DNA of 64,000 bases from Gibbula magus (Eukaryota; Mollusca; Gastropoda; Trochida; Trochidae), in assembly GCA_936450465.1 (NCBI GenBank), contig CAKZFU010000074.1:1-64000 (forward strand). Direction: 5' to 3'. The notes beneath the pieces were generated by a model that was not told where the DNA came from, ran no database searches, and was given only the letters and a program-made list of their open reading frames with translations. Below, in pieces: positions 26,170 to 39,026 of this stretch (its first letter is position 1; every line of letters starts with the position of its first letter). Both the position numbers and the translations under genes were made by a program.

Positions 26170-28090
26170 GGTCTCATCCTGTCGGTCGCATAGACGCGTT
26201 CACTTTTGGAATCGGTGACCGTCTTATGGGCAAACCATGCCGTTATAGTCATTCCTGTAGGCCCAATTTTGTGCCAAAAGTCACTTTGGCCTAGACAACT
26301 TTTGATGGTCTCCTATGGAAGCTCACATCCTGCCGGTCGCATAGACGCATTCACTTTTGGAATCGGTTGCCGTCTTATCGGCAACCCGTGCCGTTAAGCT
26401 CATGCCCAAAAATGGGCCAAAAGGTGACTTTGGCCTAGACAACTTTTGATGGTCTCCTATGGAAGGTATCATCCTGTCGGTCGCATAGACGCGTTCACTT
26501 TTGGAATCGGTGACCGTCTTATGGGCAAACCGTGCCGTTATAGTCATTCCTGTAGGCCCAATTTTGGGCCAAAAGTCACTTTGGCCTAGACAACTTTTGA
26601 TGGTCTCCTATGGAAGCTCACATCCTGCCGGTCGCATAGACGCATTCACTTTTGGAATCGGTTGCCGTCTTATCGGCAACCCGTGCCGTTAAGCTCATGC
26701 CCAAAAATGGGCCAAAAGGTGACTTTGGCCTAGACAACTTTTGATGGTCTCCTATGGAAGGTCTCATCCTGTCGGTCGCATAGACGCGTTCACTTTTGGA
26801 ATCGGTGACCGTCTTATGGGCAAACCGTGCCGTTATAGTCATTCCTGTAGGCCCAATTTTGGGCCAAAAGTCACTTTGGCCTAGACAACTTTTGATGGTC
26901 TCCTATGGAAGCTCACATCCTGCCGGTCGCATAGACGCATTCACTTTTGGAATCGGTTGCCGTCTTATCGGCAACCCGTGCCGTTTAGCTCATGCCCAAA
27001 AATGGGCCAAAAGGTGACTTTGGCCTAGACAACTTTTGATGGTCTCCTATGGAAGGTCTCATCCTGTCGGTCGCATAGACGCGTTCACTTTTGGAATCGG
27101 TGACCGTCTTATGGGCAAACCGTGACGTTATAGTCATTCCTGTAGGCCCAATTTTGGGCCAAAAGTCACTTTGGCCTAGACAACTTTTGATGGTCTCCTA
27201 TGGAAGCTCACATCCTGCCGGTCGCATAGACGCATTCACTTTTGGAATCGGTTGCCGTCTTATCGGCAACCCGTGCCGTTAAGCTCATGCCCAAAAATGG
27301 GCCAAAAGGTGACTTTGGCCTAGACAACTTTTGATGGTCTCCTATGGAAGGTCTCATCCTGTCGGTCGCATAGACGCGTTCACTTTTGGAATCGGTGACC
27401 GTCTTATGGGCAAACCGTGCCGTTATAGTCATTCCTGTAGGCCCAATTTTGGGCCAAATGTCACTTTGGCCTAGACAACTTTTGATGGTCTCCTATGGAA
27501 GCTCACATCCTGCCGGTCGCATAGACGCATTCACTTTTGGAATCGGTTGCCGTCTTATCGGCAACCCGTGCCGTTAAGCTCATGCCCAAAAATGGGCCAA
27601 AAGGTGACTTTGGCCTAGACAACTTTTGATGGTCTCCTATGGAAGGTCTCCTCCTGTCGGTCGCATAGACGCGTTCACTTTTGGAATCGGTGACCGTCTT
27701 ATGGGCAAACCGTGCCGTTATAGTGATTCCTGTAGGCCCAATTTTGGGCCAAAAGTCACTTTGGCCTAGACAACTTTTGATGGTCTCCTATGGAAGCTCA
27801 CATCCTGCCGGTCGCATAGACGCATTCACTTTTGGAATCGGTTGCCGTGTTATCGGCAACCCGTGCCGTTAAGCTCATGCCCAAAAATGGGCCAAAAGGT
27901 GACTTTGGCCTAGACAACTTTTGATGGTCTCCTATGGAAGGTCTCATCCTGTCGGTCGCATAGACGCGTTCACTTTTGGAATCGGTGACCGTCTTATGGG
28001 CAAACCGTGCCGTTATAGTCATTCCTGTAGGCCCAATTTTGGGCCAAAAGTCACTTTGGCCTAGACAACTTTTGATGGTCTCCTATGGAA
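26170..28090 (+). repeat. Higher-order repeat unit 1 (13 monomers, 1,921 bp)
   Basis: Six A-B dimers plus one terminal A (6 x 295 + 151). Markers shared with the next unit at +1,921 include GTGACGTTA (about 27,122), CCAAATGTCAC (about 27,465), CTCCTCCTG (about 27,650), AGTGATTCC (about 27,723) and CCGTGTTATC (about 27,846). The first two dimers carry several private changes not seen in the next unit. Confidence 0.85.
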
Positions 28091-28241
28091 GGTCTCATCC
28101 TGTCGGTCGCATAGACGCGTTCACTTTTGGAATCGGTGACCGTCTTATGGGCAAACCGTGCCGTTATAGTCATTCCTGTAGGCCCAATTTTGGGCCAAAA
28201 GTCACTTTGGCCTAGACAACTTTTGATGGTCTCCTATGGAA
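27940..28241 (+). repeat. A-A junction (B monomer missing)
   Basis: Two A monomers in direct succession; the second starts at 28,091. This is the boundary of the first 1,921-bp unit. Confidence 0.95.
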
Positions 28242-30011
28242 GCTCACATCCTGCCGGTCGCATAGACGCATTCACTTTTGGAATCGGTTGCCGTCTTATC
28301 GGCAACCCGTGCCGTTAAGCTCATGCCCAAAAATGGGCCAAAAGGTGACTTTGGCCTAGACAACTTTTGATGGTCTCCTATGGAAGGTCTCATCCTGTCG
28401 GTCACATAGACGCGTTCACTTTTGGAATCGGTGACCGTCTTATGGGCAAACCGTGCCGTTATAGTCATTCCTGTAGGCCCAATTTTGGGCCAAAAGTCAC
28501 TTTGGCCTAGACAACTTTTGATGGTCTCCTATGGAAGCTCACATCCTGCCGGTCGCATAGACGCATTCACTTTTGGAATCGGTTGCCGTCTTATCGGCAA
28601 CCCGTGCCGTTAAGCTCATGCCCAAAAATGGGCCAAAAGGTGACTTTGGCCTAGACAACTTTTGATGGTCTCCTATGGAAGGTCTCATCCTGTCGGTCGC
28701 ATAGACGCGTTCACTTTTGGAATCGGTGACCGTCTTATGGGCAAACCGTGCCGTTATAGTCATTCCTGTAGGCCCAATTTTGGGCCAAAAGTCACTTTGG
28801 CCTAGACAACTTTTGATGGTCTCCTATGGAAGCTCACATCCTGCCGGTCGCATAGACGCATTCACTTTTGGAATCGGTTGCCGTCTTATCGGCAACCCGT
28901 GCCGTTAAGCTCATGCCCAAAAATGGGCCAAAAGGTGACTTTGGCCTAGACAACTTTTGATGGTCTCCTATGGAAGGTCTCATCCTGTCGGTCGCATAGA
29001 CGCGTTCACTTTTGGAATCGGTGACCGTCTTATGGGCAAACCGTGACGTTATAGTCATTCCTGTAGGCCCAATTTTCGGCCAAAAGTCACTTTGGCCTAG
29101 ACAACTTTTGATGGTCTCCTATGGAAGCTCACATCCTGCCGGTCGCATAGACGCATTCACTTTTGGAATCGGTTGCCGTCTTATCGGCAACCCGTGCCGT
29201 TAAGCTCATGCCCAAAAATGGGCCAAAAGGTGACTTTGGCCTAGACAACTTTTGATGGTCTCCTATGGAAGGTCTCATCCTGTCGGTCGCATAGACGCGT
29301 TCACTTTTGGAATCGGTGACCGTCTTATGGGCAAACCGTGCCGTTATAGTCATTCCTGTAGGCCCAATTTTGGGCCAAATGTCACTTTGGCCTAGACAAC
29401 TTTTGATGGTCTCCTATGGAAGCTCACATCCTGCCGGTCGCATAGACGCATTCACTTTTGGAATCGGTTGCCGTCTTATCGGCTACCCGTGCCGTTAAGC
29501 TCATGCCCAAAAATGGGCCAAAAGGTGACTTTGGCCTAGACAACTTTTGATGGTCTCCTATGGAAGGTCTCCTCCTGTCGGTCGCATAGACGCGTTCACT
29601 TTTGGAATCGGTGACCGTCTTATGGGCAAACCGTGCCGTTATAGTGATTCCTGTAGGCCCAATTTTGGGCCAAAAGTCACTTTGGCCTAGACAACTTTTG
29701 ATGGTCTCCTATGGAAGCTCACATCCTGCCGGTTGCATAGACGCATTCACTTTTGGAATCGGTTGCCGTGTTATCGGCAACCCGTGCCGTTAAGCTCATG
29801 CCCAAAAATGGGCCAAAAGGTGACTTTGGCCTAGACAACTTTTGATGGTCTCCTATGGAAGGTCTCATCCTGTCGGTCGCATAGACGCGTTCACTTTTGG
29901 AATCGGTGACCGTCTTATGGGCAAACCGTGCCGTTATAGTCATTCCTGTAGGCCCAATTTTGGGCCAAAAGTCACTTTGGCCTAGACAACTTTTGATGGT
30001 CTCCTATGGAA
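28091..30011 (+). repeat. Higher-order repeat unit 2 (13 monomers, 1,921 bp)
   Basis: Repeats the marker order of the preceding unit at +1,921. Private differences include TTTTCGGCC (about 29,076), GGCTACCC (about 29,482) and GGTTGCATAG (about 29,733). It adds GGTCACATAG at 28,404, which is carried into the next unit at 30,325. Confidence 0.87.
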
Positions 30012-30162
30012 GGTCTCATCCTGTCGGTCGCATAGACGCGTTCACTTTTGGAATCGGTGACCGTCTTATGGGCAAACCGTGCCGTTATAGTCATTCCTGT
30101 AGGCCCAATTTTGGGCCAAAAGTCACTTTGGCCTAGACAACTTTTGATGGTCTCCTATGGAA
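29861..30162 (+). repeat. A-A junction (B monomer missing)
   Basis: The second A starts at 30,012, exactly 1,921 bp after the previous A-A junction. Confidence 0.95.
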
Positions 30163-31932
30163 GCTCACATCCTGCCGGTCGCATAGACGCATTCACTTTT
30201 GGAATCGGTTGCCGTCTTATCGGCAACCCGTGCCGTTAAGCTCATGCCCAAAAATGGGCCAAAAGGTGACTTTGGCCTAGACAACTTTTGATGGTCTCCT
30301 ATGGAAGGTCTCATCCTGTCGGTCACATAGACGCGTTCACTTTTGGAATCGGTGACCGTCTTATGGGCAAACCGTGCCGTTATAGTCATTCCTGTAGGCC
30401 CAATTTTGGGCCAAAAGTCACTTTGGCCTAGACAACTTTTGATGGTCTCCTATGGAAGCTCACATCCTGCCGGTCGCATAGACGCATTCACTTTTGGAAT
30501 CGGTTGCCGTCTTATCGGCAACCCGTGCCGTTAAGCTCATGCCCAAAAATGGGCCAAAAGATGACTTTGGCCTAGACAACTTTTGATGGTCTCCTATGGA
30601 AGGTCTCATCCTGTCGGTCGCATAGACGCGTTCACTTTTGGAATCGGTGACCGTCTTATGGGCAAACCGTGCCGTTATAGTCATTCCTGTAGGCCCAATT
30701 TTGGGCCAAAAGTCACTTTGGCCTAGACAACTTTTGATGGTCTCCTATGGAAGCTCACATCCTGCCGGTCGCATAGACGCATTCACTTTTGGAATCGGTT
30801 GCCGTCTTATCGGCAACCCGTGCCGTTAAGCTCATTCCCAAAAATGGGCCAAAAGGTGACTTTGGCCTAGACAACTTTTGATGGTCTCCTATGGAAGGTC
30901 TCATCCTGTCGGTCGCATAGACGCGTTCACTTTTGGAATCGGTGACCGTCTTATGGGCAAACCGTGCCGTTATATTCATTCCTGTAGGCCCAATTTTGGG
31001 CCTAAAGTCACTTTGGCCTAGACAACTTTTGATGGTCTTCTATGGAAGCTCACATCCTGCCGGTCGCATAGACGCATTCACTTTTGGAATCGGTTGCCGT
31101 CTTATCGGCAACCCGTGCCGTTAAGCTCATTCCCAAAAATGGGCCAAAAGGTGACTTTGGCCTAGACAACTTTTGATGGTCTCCTATGGAAGGTCTCATC
31201 CTGTCGGTCGCATAGACGCGTTCACTTTTGGAATCGGTGACCGTCTTATGGGCAAACCGTGCCGTTATAGTCATTCCTGTAGGCCCAATTTTGGGCCAAA
31301 TGTCACTTTGGCCTAGACAACTTTTGATGGTCTCCTATGGAAGCTCACATCCTGCCGGTCGCATAGACGCATTCACTTTTGGAATCGGTTGCCGTCTTAT
31401 CGGCAACCCGTGCCGTTAAGCTCATGCCCAAAAATGGGCCAAAAGGTGACTTTGGCCTAGACAACTTTTGATGGTCTCCTATGGAAGGTCTCCTCCTGTC
31501 GGTCGCATAGACGCGTTCACTTTTGGAATCGGTGACCGTCTTATGGGCAAACCGTGCCGTTATAGTGATTCCTGTAGGCCCAATTTTGGGCCAAAAGTCA
31601 CTTTGGCCTAGACAACTTTTGATGGTCTCCTATGGAAGCTCACATCCTGCCGGTCGCATAGACGCATTCACTTTTGGAATCGGTTGCCGTGTTATCGGCA
31701 ACCCGTGCCGTTAAGCTCATGCCCAAAAATGGGCCAAAAGGTGACTTTGGCCTAGACAACTTTTGATGGTCTCCTATGGAAGGTCTCATCCTGTCGGTCG
31801 CATAGACGCGTTCACTTTTGGAATCGGTGACCGTCTTATGGGCAAACCGTGCCGTTATAGTCATTCCTGTAGGCCTAATTTTGGGCCAAAAGTCACTTTG
31901 GCCTAGACAACTTTTGATGGTCTCCTATGGAA
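30012..31932 (+). repeat. Higher-order repeat unit 3 (13 monomers, 1,921 bp)
   Basis: Same 13-monomer length and terminal A-A. It shares CCAAATGTCAC, CTCCTCCTG, AGTGATTCC and CCGTGTTATC with the earlier units, but carries new markers: AAAAGATGAC (about 30,559), CTCATTCCC (about 30,833) and TTATATTCATT (about 30,970). This unit is the start of the 4.43-kb segment that is duplicated downstream. Confidence 0.85.
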
Positions 31933-32083
31933 GGTCTCATCCTGTCGGTCGCATAGACGCGTTCACTTTTGGAATCGGTGACCGTCTTATGGGCAAACCG
32001 TGCCGTTATAGTCATTCCTGTAGGCCCAATTTTGGGCCAAAAGTCACTTTGGCCTAGACAACTTTTGATGGTCTCCTATGGAA
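31782..32083 (+). repeat. A-A junction (B monomer missing)
   Basis: The second A starts at 31,933, again 1,921 bp on. The first A of the pair carries GGCCTAATTTTG, which weakens its first dyad. Confidence 0.95.
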
Positions 32084-34292
32084 GCTCACATCCTGCCGGT
32101 CGCATAGACGCATTCACTTTTGGAATCGGTTGCCGTCTTATCGGCAACCCGTGCCGTTAAGCTCATTCCCAAAAATGGGCCAAAAGGTGACTTTGGCCTA
32201 GACAACTTTTGATGGTCTCCTATGGAAGGTCTCATCCTGTCGGTCGCATAGACGCGTTCACTTTTGGAATCGGTGACCGTCTTATGGGCAAACCGTGCCG
32301 TTATAGTCATTCCTGTAGGCCCAATTTTGGGCCAAAAGTCACTTTGGCCTAGACAACTTTTGATGGTCTCCTATGTAAGCTCACATCCTGCCGGTCGCAT
32401 AGACGCATTCACTTTTGTAATCGGTTGCCGTCTTATCGGCAACCCGTGCCGTTAAGCTCATGCCCAAAAATGGGCCAAAAGGTGACTTTGGCCTAGACAA
32501 CTTTTGATGGTCTCCTATGGAAGGTCTCATCCTGTCGGTCGCATAGACGCGTTCACTTTTGGAATCGGTGACCGTCTTATGGGCAAACCGTGCCGTTATA
32601 GTCATTCCTGTAGGCCCAATTTTGGGCCAAAAGTCACTTTGGCCTAGACAACTTTTGATGGTCTCCTATGGAAGCTCACATCCTGCCGGTCGCATAGACG
32701 CATTCACTTTTGGAATCGGTTGCCGTCTTATCGGCAACCCGTGCCGTTAAGCTCATGCCCAAAAATGGGCCAAAAGGTGACTTTGGCCTAGACAACTTTT
32801 GATGGTCTCCTATGGAAGGTCTCATCCTGTCGGTCGCATAGACGCGTTCACTTTTGGAATCGGTGACCGTCTTATTGGCAAACCGCGCCGTTATAGTCAT
32901 TCCTGTAGGCCCAATTTTGGGCCAAAAGTCACTTTGGCCTAGACAAATTTTGATGGTCTCCTATGGAAGCTCACATCCTGCCGGTCGCATAGACGCATTC
33001 ACTTTTGGAATCGGTTGCCGTCTTATCGGCAACCCGTGCCGTTAAGCTCATGCCCAAAAATGGGCCAAAAGGTGACTTTGGCCTAGACAACTTTTGATGG
33101 TCTCCTATGGAAGGTCTCATCCTGTCGGTCGCATAGACGCGTTCACTTTTGGAATCGGTGACCGTCTTATGGGCAAACCGTGCCGTTATAGTCATTCCTG
33201 TAGGCCCAATTTTGGGCCAAAAGTCACTTTGGCCTAGACAACTTTTGATGGTCTCCTATGGAAGCTCACATCCTGCCGGTCGCATAGACGCATTCACTTT
33301 TGGAATCGGTTGCCGTCTTATCGGCAACCCGTGCCGTTAAGCTCATGCCCAAAAATGGGCCAAAAGGTGACTTTGGCCTAGACAACTTTTGATGGTCTCC
33401 TATGGAAGGTCTCATCCTGTCGGTCGCATAGACGCGTTCACTTTTGGAATCGGTGACCGTCTTATGGGCAAACCGTGCCGTTATAGTCATTCCTGTAGGC
33501 CCAATTTTGGGCCAAAAGTCACTTTGGCCTAGACAACTTTTGATGGTCTCCTATGGAAGCTCACATCCTGCCGGTCGCATAGACGCATTCACTTTTGGAA
33601 TCGGTTGCCGTCTTATCGGCAACCCGTGCCGTTAAGCTGATGCCCAAAAATGGGCCAAAAGGTGACTTTGGCCTAGACAACTTTTGATGGTCTCCTATGG
33701 AAGGTCTCATCCTGTCGGTCGCATAGACGCGTTCACTTTTGGAATCGGTGACCGTCTTATGGGCAAACCGTGCCGTTATAGTCATTCCTGTAGGCCCAAT
33801 TTTGGGCCAAAAGTCACTTTGGCCTAGACAACTTTTGATGGTCTCCTATTGAAGCTCACATCCTGCCGGTCGCATAGACGCATTCACTTTTGGAATCGGT
33901 TGCCGTCTTATCGGCAACCCGTGCCGTTAAGCTCATGCCCAAAAATGGGCCAAAAGGTGACTTTGGCCTAGACAACTTTTGATGGTCTCCTATGGAAGGT
34001 CTCATCCTGTCGGTCGCATAGACGCATTCACTTTTGGAATCGGTGACCGTCTTATGGGCAAACCGTGCCGTTATAGTCATTCCTGTAGGCCCAATTTTGG
34101 GCCAAAAGTCACTTTGGACTAGACAACTTTTGATGGTCTCCTATGGAAGCTCACATCCTGCCGGTCGCATAGACGCATTCACTTTTGGAATCGGTTGCCG
34201 TCTTATCGGCAACCCGTGCCGTTAAGCTCATGCCCAAAAATGGGCCAAAAGGTGACTTTGGCCTAGACAACTTTTGATGGTCTCCTATGGAA

Positions 34293-34745
34293 GGTCTCAC
34301 CCTGTCGGTCGCATAGACGCGTTCACTTTTGGAATCGGTGACCGTCTTATGGGCAAACCGTGCCGTTATAGTCATTCCTGTAGGCCCAATTTTGGGCCAA
34401 AAGTCACTTTGGCCTAGACAACTTTTGATGGTCTCCTATGGAAGGTCTCATCCTGTCGGTCGCATAGACGCGTTCACTTTTGGAATCGGTGACCGTCTTA
34501 TGGGCAAACCGTGCCGTTATAGTCATTCCTGTAGGCCCAATTTTGGGCCAAAAGTCACTTTGGCCTAGACAACTTTTGATGGTCTCCTATGGAAGGTCTC
34601 ATCCTGTCGGTCGCATAGACGCGTTCACTTTTGGAATCGGTGACCGTCTTATGGGCAAACCGTGCCGTTATAGTCATTCCTGTAGGCCCAATTTTGGGCC
34701 AAAAGTCACTTTGGCCTAGACAACTTTTGATGGTCTCCTATGGAA
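34293..34745 (+). repeat. Triple A monomer
   Basis: A monomers start at 34,293, 34,444 and 34,595. The first ends the left 4.43-kb copy, the last begins the right copy, and the middle one is the extra unit between them. Confidence 0.95.
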
Positions 34746-37700
34746 GCTCACATCCTGCCGGTCGCATAGACGCATTCACTTTTGGAATCGGTTGCCGTCT
34801 TATCGGCAACCCGTGCCGTTAAGCTCATGCCCAAAAATGGGCCAAAAGGTGACTTTGGCCTAGACAACTTTTGATGGTCTCCTATGGAAGGTCTCATCCT
34901 GTCGGTCACATAGACGCGTTCACTTTTGGAATCGGTGACCGTCTTATGGGCAAACCGTGCCGTTATAGTCATTCCTGTAGGCCCAATTTTGGGCCAAAAG
35001 TCACTTTGGCCTAGACAACTTTTGATGGTCTCCTATGGAAGCTCACATCCTGCCGGTCGCATAGACGCATTCACTTTTGGAATCGGTTGCCGTCTTATCG
35101 GCAACCCGTGCCGTTAAGCTCATGCCCAAAAATGGGCCAAAAGATGACTTTGGCCTAGACAACTTTTGATGGTCTCCTATGGAAGGTCTCATCCTGTCGG
35201 TCGCATAGACGCGTTCACTTTTGGAATCGGTGACCGTCTTATGGGCAAACCGTGCCGTTATAGTCATTCCTGTAGGCCCAATTTTGGGCCAAAAGTCACT
35301 TTGGCCTAGACAACTTTTGATGGTCTCCTATGGAAGCTCACATCCTGCCGGTCGCATAGACGCATTCACTTTTGGAATCGGTTGCCGTCTTATCGGCAAC
35401 CCGTGCCGTTAAGCTCATTCCCAAAAATGGGCCAAAAGGTGACTTTGGCCTAGACAACTTTTGATGGTCTCCTATGGAAGGTCTCATCCTGTCGGTCGCA
35501 TAGACGCGTTCACTTTTGGAATCGGTGACCGTCTTATGGGCAAACCGTGCCGTTATATTCATTCCTGTAGGCCCAATTTTGGGCCTAAAGTCACTTTGGC
35601 CTAGACAACTTTTGATGGTCTTCTATGGAAGCTCACATCCTGCCAGTCGCATAGACGCATTCACTTTTGGAATCGGTTGCCGTCTTATCGGCAACCCGTG
35701 CCGTTAAGCTCATTCCCAAAAATGGGCCAAAAGGTGACTTTGGCCTAGACAACTTTTGATGGTCTCCTATGGAAGGTCTCATCCTGTCGGTCGCATAGAC
35801 GCGTTCACTTTTGGAATCGGTGACCGTCTTATGGGCAAACCGTGCCGTTATAGTCATTCCTGTAGGCCCAATTTTGGGCCAAATGTCACTTTGGCCTAGA
35901 CAACTTTTGATGGTCTCCTATGGAAGCTCACATCCTGCCGGTCGCATAGACGCATTCACTTTTGGAATCGGTTGCCGTCTTATCGGCAACCCGTGCCGTT
36001 AAGCTCATGCCCAAAAATGGGCCAAAAGGTGACTTTGGCCTAGACAACTTTTGATGGTCTCCTATGGAAGGTCTCCTCCTGTCGGTCGCATAGACGCGTT
36101 CACTTTTGGAATCGGTGACCGTCTTATGGGCAAACCGTGCCGTTATAGTGATTCCTGTAGGCCCAATTTTGGGCCAAAAGTCACTTTGGCCTAGACAACT
36201 TTTGATGGTCTCCTATGGAAGCTCACATCCTGCCGGTCGCATAGACGCATTCACTTTTGGAATCGGTTGCCGTGTTATCGGCAACCCGTGCCGTTAAGCT
36301 CATGCCCAAAAATGGGCCAAAAGGTGACTTTGGCCTAGACAACTTTTGATGGTCTCCTATGGAAGGTCTCATCCTGTCGGTCGCATAGACGCGTTCACTT
36401 TTGGAATCGGTGTCCGTCTTATGGGCAAACCGTGCCGTTATAGTCATTCCTGTAGGCCTAATTTTGGGCCAAAAGTCACTTTGGCCTAGACAACTTTTGA
36501 TGGTCTCCTATGGAAGGTCTCATCCTGTCGGTCGCATAGACGCGTTCACTTTTGGAATCGGTGACCGTCTTATGGGCAAACCGTGCCGTTATAGTCATTC
36601 CTGTAGGCCCAATTTTGGGCCAAAAGTCACTTTGGCCTAGACAACTTTTGATGGTCTCCTATGGAAGCTCACATCCTGCCGGTCGCATAGACGCATTCAC
36701 TTTTGGAATCGGTTGCCGTCTTATCGGCAACCCGTGCCGTTAAGCTCATTCCCAAAAATGGGCCAAAAGGTGACTTTGGCCTAGACAACTTTTGATGGTC
36801 TCCGATGGAAGGTCTCATCCTGTCGGTCGCATAGACGCGTTCACATTTGGAATCGGTGACCGTCTTATGGGCAAACCGTGCCGTTATAGTCATTCCTGTA
36901 GGCCCAATTTTGGGCCAAAAGTCACTTTGGCCTAGACAACTTTTGATGGTCTCCTATGGAAGCTCACATCCTGCCGGTCGCATAGACGCATTCACTTTTG
37001 TAATCGGTTGCCGTCTTATCGGCAACCCGTGCCGTTAAGCTCATGCCCAAAAATGGGCCAAAAGGTGACTTTGGCCTAGACAACTTTTGATGGTCTCCTA
37101 TGGAAGGTCTCATCCTGTCGGTCGCATAGACGCGTTCACTTTTGGAATCGGTGACCGTCTTATGGGCAAACCGTGCCGTTATAGTCATTCCTGTAGGCCC
37201 AATTTTGGGCCAAAAGTCACTTTGGCCTAGACAACTTTTGATGGTCTCCTATGGAAGCTCACATCCTGCCGGTCGCATAGACGCATTCACTTTTGGAATC
37301 GGTTGCCGTCTTATCGGCAACCCGTGCCGTTAAGCTCATGCCCAAAAATGGGCCAAAAGGTGACTTTGGCCTAGACAACTTTTGATGGTCTCCTATGGAA
37401 GGTCTCATCCTGTCGGTCGCATAGACGCGTTCACTTTTGGAATCGGTGACCGTCTTATTGGCAAACCGCGCCGTTATAGTCATTCCTGTAGGCCCAATTT
37501 TGGGCCAAAAGTCACTTTGGCCTAGACAAATTTTGATGGTCTCCTATGGAAGCTCACATCCTGCCGGTCGCATAGACGCATTCACTTTTGGAATCGGTTG
37601 CCGTCTTATCGGCAACCCGTGCCGTTAAGCTCATGCCCAAAAATGGGCCAAAAGGTGACTTTGGCCTAGACAACTTTTGATGGTCTCCTATGGAAGGTCT

Positions 37701-39026
37701 CATCCTGTCGGTCGCATAGACGCGTTCACTTTTGGAATCGGTGACCGTCTTATGGGCAAACCGTGCCGTTATAGTCATTCCTGTAGGCCCAATTTTGGGC
37801 CAAAAGTCACTTTGGCCCAGACAACTTTTGATGGTCTCCTATGGAAGCTCACATCCTGCCGGTCGCATAGACGCATTCACTTTTGGAATCGGTTGCCGTC
37901 TTATCGGCAACCCGTGCCGTTAAGCTCATGCCCAAAAATGGGCCAAAAGGTGACTTTGGCCTAGACAACTTTTGATGGTCTCCTATGGAAGGTCTCATCC
38001 TGTCGGTCGCATAGACGCGTTCACTTTTGGAATCGGTGACCGTCTTATGGGCAAACCGTGCCGTTATAGTCATTCCTGTAGGCCCAATTTTGGGCCAAAA
38101 GTCACTTTGGCCTAGACAACTTTTGATGGTCTCCTATGGAAGCTCACATCCTGCCGGTCGCATAGACGCATTCACTTTTGGAATCGGTTGCCGTCTTATC
38201 GGCAACCCGTGCCGTTAAGCTGATGCCCAAAAATGGGCCAAAAGGTGACTTTGGCCTAGACAACTTTTGATGGTCTCCTATGGAAGGTCTCATCCTGTCG
38301 GTCGCATAGACGCGTTCACTTTTGGAATCGGTGACCGTCTTATGGGCAAACCGTGCCGTTATAGTCATTCCTGTAGGCCCAATTTTGGGCCAAAAGTCAC
38401 TTTGGCCTAGACAACTTTTGATGGTCTCCTATTGAAGCTCACATCCTGCCGGTCGCATAGACGCATTCACTTTTGGAATCGGTTGCCGTCTTATCGGCAA
38501 CCCGTGCCGTTAAGCTCATGCCCAAAAATGGGCCAAAAGGTGACTTTGGCCTAGACAACTTTTGATGGTCTCCTATGGAAGGTCTCATCCTGTCGGTCGC
38601 ATAGACGCATTCACTTTTGGAATCGGTGACCGTCTTATGGGCAAACCGTGCCGTTATAGTCATTCCTGTAGGCCCAATTTTGGGCCAAAAGTCACTTTGG
38701 CCTAGACAACTTTTGATGGTCTCCTATGGAAGCTCACATCCTGCCGGTCGCATAGACGCATTCACTTTTGGAATCGGTTGCCGTCTTATCGGCAACCCGT
38801 GCCGTTAAGCTCATGCCCAAAAATGGGCCAAAAGGTGACTTTGGCCTAGACAACTTTTGATGGTCTCCTATGGAAGGTCTCACCCTGTCGGTCGCATAGA
38901 CGCGTTCACTTTTGGAATCGGTGACCGTCTTATGGGCAAACCGTGCCGTTATAGTCATTCCTGTAGGCCCAATTTTGGGCCAAAAGTCACTTTGGCCTAG
39001 ACAACTTTTGATGGTCTCCTATGGAA
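34595..39026 (+). repeat. Segmental duplication of 4.43 kb, right copy
   Basis: Matches 30,012-34,443 at a constant offset of 4,583 bp (14 dimers plus three A monomers). It is separated from the left copy by one extra A monomer at 34,444-34,594. Differences seen include CCAGTCGC (35,645), GGTGTCCG (about 36,413), TCCGATGG (about 36,804), CACATTTGG (about 36,845) and GGCCCAGAC (about 37,818). Confidence 0.9.
36365..36666 (+). repeat. A-A junction (B monomer missing)
   Basis: The second A starts at 36,516, 4,583 bp after 31,933. It is a copy of that junction and shares GGCCTAATTTTG in the first A. Confidence 0.95.

Larger units (their letters stand above)
30012..34443 (+). repeat. Segmental duplication of 4.43 kb, left copy
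   Basis: Every distinctive variant here recurs 4,583 bp downstream in the same order. Examples are GGTCACATAG (30,325 and 34,908), AAAAGATGAC, TTATATTCATT with GGGCCTAAAG, CCAAATGTCAC, TTTTGTAATC, TTATTGGCAAACCGCGCC, AAGCTGATGCCC, CTATTGAAG and GGTCTCACCC. I count about seven substitutions and no indel between copies, roughly 99.8% identity. Confidence 0.9.
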
